Positions 5,275-8,270 of a stretch of DNA of 8,270 bases are shown here, one piece after another. Every line of letters begins with the position of its first letter. Position 1 is the first letter of the stretch. Location: positions 1-8,270 of the forward strand of contig DDLV01000143.1 in NCBI GenBank assembly GCA_002340325.1. Reading direction: 5' to 3'. The notes beneath the pieces were generated by a model, which saw nothing but the letters and a program-made list of their open reading frames with translations, was not told the origin of the DNA and did no database searches. This DNA is from Glaciecola sp. UBA2563. Its GTDB lineage: Bacteria; Pseudomonadota; Gammaproteobacteria; Enterobacterales; Alteromonadaceae. The position numbers and the translations under genes were made by a program.

Positions 5275-7377
5275 TCAACTGCTCTGCATGTTGTGAGTAA
5301 ATCGCATGATGTTGAATTCGGCAGGTCTAACCAACGCCATACCAATTTCAATATTCATGCGGTTTGCAATGACATCTTGAGCCGTCATCGTTTCACCTAA
5401 ACCGACTTTCACAAAGAAAGCATGTTCCGGCTTAGCACCGGCTAAAGCGCCTTGTCGCCATTTCTGCGTTAGGTAGTTGTTAATCACACTTTTAACAGCC
5501 GTCCATATTTGCTCATCATTCGGTTCAAACACTGCCCAAGTAGTCGAATTTGTCACTGATTCTAAAACCATGTTGAAGAATCTACGCACTGGCACGTAAC
5601 GCCATTCATTGTCGTTCCCCGCTAGCGTACGTGCTCCCCATATCAAATTGCCGCGCCCAGGAAAAGCGCGAATAGCGTTGATTGATTTGCCCTCAACGAT
5701 GTCTGTGTTAAGCGATCTTTGCTCATTACTATCGATGTTTCTTGTAAGACCGTTAATATTGCCAATATCGATATTCGCTGGCGCTTTCCATACGCCGCGA
5801 GTGCTATCGATAAAGGCATATCTGCCCACGACCGAGCCGCTAGGAGGCACCTTCGTAAGTTCTTTCTTTATGTGCTCAACGATATTCCGAATAATTTCAT
5901 GTCTTTCATAGAGTTCATTCTGCGCTTTTACGACGAGATTATTTATGACTTTCGTTAAGTCCAAAAGCAACCCATCAATTTGATTAAAAATACTATCCAA
6001 ACTTACAACATCATCGTTACCCATTGCTCCAGGTAGCGCTATCGCTTTCCCATAAAGCACATTTAGCGCTGTATCTTTGTTTTCTGAGAAGTTGGCTGAT
6101 TGAGCAGCATACCTTCCATAATCAGCGTTGAAGGCTTCGATATCCAGAACAGAATCCGCTTTTGTGCTAGCAAACGTTTTTAACCAACCCGTTTTATCAA
6201 CGCTGTTATATAACTTATTTACTTCAGTTTCGTTTCTTTGTGTTATAGATAAGACGTCTTCATTTTTTTCAATGGCTATAAGGTCACAAAGGACATCGAC
6301 AAATCCCTTGTTCGCATAAGTTTGTAAACTTGTAGTTATTTCATCATTCGAAAACACACTCTCGAGTTGACATATATCCAATGCGATCCCTCGAATGTAA
6401 TCAATAATTTCAGTAAATTTGGTGCCGACTTTGTCGCCTGAACAAATCATAAGTTCTTTGCAAAATGCAGCATATCGGGCCTTTGACGAGGAATGGCTGG
6501 CAGATTGCCTTGAAATCATGCTGTTGAAGTGATCATGGTCAGCCAGTGCAGTTTGTGCTGCAACCACTAAATTATTAAGAAAACTATCGTTTGTTAGTGC
6601 ACTTAATGCCGTTTTTGTTGACCCAATAAATACCGACTCTTGGAAAATCTTAAGATTGATGCGATGTTCATATGTGGTGTAAAGCCAGGGTGTATATGCA
6701 ATGCCATACTCTAAGTTTTTATTGCCGATACCGTCTCTAAAAGCCTCAACAGCGTTCTGCGGATTATCGTAACTGCTTTCCTGTAAATCCAAAACAGCGA
6801 CTCTGTCTTTCAATTTTGCACATTGACTCATCGCCCTTTTTTGCAAGCGGTGGAAGAGCCTTTTGCTTTTCAATTCAACAGCATCTGGAATTAAGATAAT
6901 GGTTGGCTCATCATATTTCTTCAGACGTTTTAGTCCTACTGATAGGCCTGGTTCTGTTGGTTTAACTTTATCATTACCAAAGGTGACATCCATTGTAAAA
7001 TCGCCCACCGAAACGACGTAGCAAGCCGAGCCACCATTATCGAAGAACTGACGCAATGCTTGGTACATGTAAAAACGTTTGCTAGGCTGCACAGACTTAA
7101 TGAAATAGAGATCGTTTTCATCAAGGTAAATGATTACGCTCTGAGATTGCATTGATGATGTATGGGAATCTCTCGCTATTTCATATTCACCACCAAAATA
7201 CGCGGCGAATTCAGAAATAGAAGAAATTCTTGTGGGTTTATTGGTTAAACTTTTACCTTTTCGTATCGCTTTTTCAGTGTAACCAATAAATGCCGGGATC
7301 GCGGTTTCAACCTCAGCAACTGAAGACGGAAACATGGAAACTTCACCAACGTAAACACCGGGTGTTTTGTATACCAT
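5275..7377 (-). CDS. Contractile injection system / phage-tail-like sheath protein
   Basis: This 700-residue tail-sheath protein is most like those of extracellular contractile injection systems (Afp/PVC-type). Such proteins polymerise around an inner tube and contract to drive it through a membrane. Residues 1-37 carry the typical start (YKTPGVYVGEV, then VETAIPAFIGYTEKA). Further family blocks are ALRQFFDNGGSACYVVSVG (107-125), YDEPTIILIPDAV (155-167), CAKLKDRVAVLD (186-197) and FRDGIGNKNLEYGIAYTPWL (213-232). The C-terminal core resumes at VPPSGSVVGRYAFID (510-524) and includes RGVWKAPANI (527-536), GKSINAIRAFPGRG (563-576), WGARTLAGNDNEWRYVPVRR (580-599), GALAGAKPEHAFFVKVGLG (643-661) and VRPAEFNIMRF (683-693). 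Both terminal arms needed for sheath meshwork are present. Residues ~235-508 are a large, mostly helical insertion relative to compact sheaths. ATG 7377 fits the family start; its SD (GGCAAG) is weak. No other injection-system gene is adjacent in this window. Confidence 0.93.
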   Translation of the reverse strand: MVYKTPGVYVGEVSMFPSSVAEVETAIPAFIGYTEKAIRKGKSLTNKPTRISSISEFAAYFGGEYEIARDSHTSSMQSQSVIIYLDENDLYFIKSVQPSKRFYMYQALRQFFDNGGSACYVVSVGDFTMDVTFGNDKVKPTEPGLSVGLKRLKKYDEPTIILIPDAVELKSKRLFHRLQKRAMSQCAKLKDRVAVLDLQESSYDNPQNAVEAFRDGIGNKNLEYGIAYTPWLYTTYEHRINLKIFQESVFIGSTKTALSALTNDSFLNNLVVAAQTALADHDHFNSMISRQSASHSSSKARYAAFCKELMICSGDKVGTKFTEIIDYIRGIALDICQLESVFSNDEITTSLQTYANKGFVDVLCDLIAIEKNEDVLSITQRNETEVNKLYNSVDKTGWLKTFASTKADSVLDIEAFNADYGRYAAQSANFSENKDTALNVLYGKAIALPGAMGNDDVVSLDSIFNQIDGLLLDLTKVINNLVVKAQNELYERHEIIRNIVEHIKKELTKVPPSGSVVGRYAFIDSTRGVWKAPANIDIGNINGLTRNIDSNEQRSLNTDIVEGKSINAIRAFPGRGNLIWGARTLAGNDNEWRYVPVRRFFNMVLESVTNSTTWAVFEPNDEQIWTAVKSVINNYLTQKWRQGALAGAKPEHAFFVKVGLGETMTAQDVIANRMNIEIGMALVRPAEFNIMRFTHNMQSS

Positions 7378-7401
7378 TTTCTTGCCAAGTAAAAAGGAGT
7401 G

Positions 7402-7416
7402 TAGATTTAAGACTAG
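7402..7416 (-). promoter_or_regulatory. Sheath promoter element shared with the BLUF gene
   Basis: TAGATTTAAGACTAG (plus-strand reading) equals the element before the BLUF gene except for one missing A. On the minus strand it contains TTAAAT (7410-7405) as a possible -10, which would start mRNA about 20 nt before the sheath ATG. No good -35 is seen. Confidence 0.45.
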
Positions 7417-7421
7417 ATGTG

Positions 7422-7580
7422 TTGATGAGACATTGCAAAAACCATCTAAATCCTTGAAGGGGCAAATGCTGTTTGCGAATCAATTACGCACTCTTGTGTT
7501 GAGTCCAAATTATTGAACGTAAGCTCACAGAATTTTTGATAGAAAGTACATTTAGAAGGCTTAAAGAAAGCCTTTTTTTT
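7422..7580 (+). ncRNA. Candidate small transcript opposite to BLUF and sheath
   Basis: The case rests mainly on a well-formed + strand terminator (7556-7580) with no annotated + gene before it. A weak promoter TTGATG (7422-7427), 17-nt spacer, TCTAAA (7445-7450) would give an RNA of roughly 120 nt from about 7457. It would contain a hairpin GCAAA-TGCTG-TTTGC (7462-7476) and a 16-codon ORF (ATG 7466 to TGA 7514-7516; MLFANQLRTLVLSPNY) preceded by GAAGG. Its 3' end would be antisense to the last ~20 nt of the BLUF gene. It could be an sRNA, a micropeptide gene or only an antisense-read-through stopper. Confidence 0.3.
7556..7580 (+). terminator. Rho-independent terminator on the + strand
   Basis: A perfect 7-bp stem AAGGCTT (7556-7562) / AAGCCTT (7568-7574) with a 5-nt loop AAAGA is followed by T through position 7580 (eight T in a row from 7573). 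It works only in the + direction: on the minus strand the stem is followed by CTAAATG, not a T-run. It overlaps the stop codon of the BLUF gene, so the BLUF transcript is not obviously terminated here and may read into the sheath gene. Confidence 0.7.
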
Positions 7581-8007
7581 GCGCTCTATAGATAGAGGAA
7601 ATAGTTCTTATGTTTTCGCGGATGTACTCTCGACACTTATCTTTAAAGAAAAAATTACTTTTTATGTAAAGTAGATTTTGCTCAATACAGTGTTCCAGCT
7701 GAAACGCATTTAACTCATCTTTAGTAATGTGTCGCATCCACCATGTATCAAAAACCCTGTGCCTAATCTCGGGGATTTCAGTCTCATAAATTAGCTCATG
7801 TCTTGGATCGCGCCTGATTGATTCCATCATCTCATTGACAGCATTTGATGAGCCCTCTAGATACTGAATAAACCTTCCTCTAGAAAAGCACAAGTAACCT
7901 GTAATACCACAGAGTCGATTTTTCGAAGATGCCAACGTGACTAGATCACTGAGGTCATCTTCAGAAAACTCAACTTTTGCTTCGCTCAGGTAAACAATAC
8001 TCTTCAC
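7561..8007 (-). CDS. Short BLUF-domain blue-light photoreceptor
   Basis: This 148-residue single-domain BLUF protein binds FAD and senses blue light through hydrogen-bond rearrangement at the flavin. Y6 (IVYLSEA), N30 (SSKNRLCGITGYL) and Q48 (RFIQYLEG) have the same spacing as the AppA triad Y21/N45/Q63. W89 and M91 (TWWMRH) fall at the positions of AppA W104 and M106, so the photochemical set looks complete. Residues after ~100 are helical, with FFFKDKCREYIRENIR, as in short PixD/BlrB-type BLUF proteins that signal by protein-protein contact; no EAL, GGDEF or other output domain is present. The start is GTG at 8007, with AAAGGG about 10 nt upstream and a good fit to the BLUF N-terminus. It lies 183 nt upstream of the sheath gene on the same strand, and the two share a promoter element. 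Confidence 0.93.
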   Translation of the reverse strand: MKSIVYLSEAKVEFSEDDLSDLVTLASSKNRLCGITGYLCFSRGRFIQYLEGSSNAVNEMMESIRRDPRHELIYETEIPEIRHRVFDTWWMRHITKDELNAFQLEHCIEQNLLYIKSNFFFKDKCREYIRENIRTISSIYRAQKKGFL

Positions 8008-8072
8008 ATGGAATGTGCCCTTTCAAACGCAGATAAATAGCCGATTATTGTGCGTCCATACGAACAACCGGC

Positions 8073-8091
8073 ACTAGATTATAAGACTAGT
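8073..8091 (-). promoter_or_regulatory. BLUF promoter: consensus -10 inside an inverted repeat
   Basis: On the minus strand a perfect TATAAT (8083-8078) is framed by the inverted repeat ACTAG-N9-CTAGT (8073-8077 / 8087-8091). No good -35 lies 16-18 nt upstream, which suggests an activator or other sigma factor. The predicted mRNA leader is about 60 nt. The inner 16 nt (8075-8090) recur before the sheath gene. Confidence 0.5.
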
Positions 8092-8270
8092 AGAAAAAGC
8101 AATTTAAGATAGCGCGCCCCAAAAATAGGTTTGAATTAACCTTAAGACAGAAACGCTTATGGGCTCTGTTTACGATAAAACTATATGATTTGGCGGTGAT
8201 TTTCGCGATAAGCGACTACAATCAGACAAATATAAGATTAATGCATAGGCTGAAGTGGTTTAATTGAATT
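8092..8270. other. Non-coding right edge
   Basis: AT-rich sequence upstream of the BLUF gene with stops in all frames and no convincing start. A small dyad AGGTT-TGAATT-AACCT lies at 8127-8142. No gene, RNA or mobile-element end was recognised. Whether injection-system genes continue beyond the edge cannot be seen. Confidence 0.5.

Noticed and set aside
5609..6319. Plus-strand frames opposite the sheath gene
   Set aside because: They are shadows of the 700-codon sheath frame, with no SD, motifs or protein-like composition.
7391..7426. Strong SD-like AAGGAG on the + strand followed by start codons
   Set aside because: GTG at once meets TAG, and the ATG at 7417 is followed by TGA after two codons; no coding frame follows.
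8222..8270. Minus-strand open frame running in from the right edge
   Set aside because: Only about 15 codons before a stop and no recognisable residues; cannot be told from chance.

Overview
The window looks like chromosomal DNA of a Gram-negative proteobacterium of moderate GC. A marine gammaproteobacterium such as an Alteromonas/Glaciecola-type organism is plausible from the style of the aconitase, the HU protein and the short intergenic regions. That placement is inference, because there is no rRNA or other strong taxonomic marker.

Left part (1-2591, + strand): the 3' two-thirds of an AcnA-type aconitase gene cut by the window edge, followed by a compact VapB/Phd-VapC toxin-antitoxin operon with a good promoter and an operator-like palindrome.

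Middle (2592-4974): an intergenic stretch with two clear inverted repeats and a doubtful 58-codon ORF that overlaps the start of a YdeI/OmdA-family gene (+). Converging on that gene is a group II PLP-dependent amino-acid decarboxylase gene (-). A regulatory stretch then separates the decarboxylase from a GTG-started HU-family DNA-binding protein gene (+).

Right part (5275-8270, - strand): a 700-residue contractile-injection-system (eCIS / phage-tail type) sheath protein and, upstream of it, a short BLUF blue-light photoreceptor with the full set of photochemical residues. No tube, baseplate, spike, ATPase or terminator-cap gene is visible next to the sheath. Its 3' side runs straight into the convergent HU gene 21 nt away, so within this window it is an orphan sheath. 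The upstream regions of the BLUF and sheath genes share a near-identical 15/16-nt element (one-base indel) sitting on their -10 regions, which suggests co-regulation. Between the two genes a well-formed intrinsic terminator points along the + strand, although no annotated + gene precedes it; a small RNA or a 16-codon ORF may lie there.

The most notable signal is therefore the pairing of a light sensor with an orphan, insertion-bearing contractile sheath under a shared promoter motif. The link is inferred from the sequence and is not proven.
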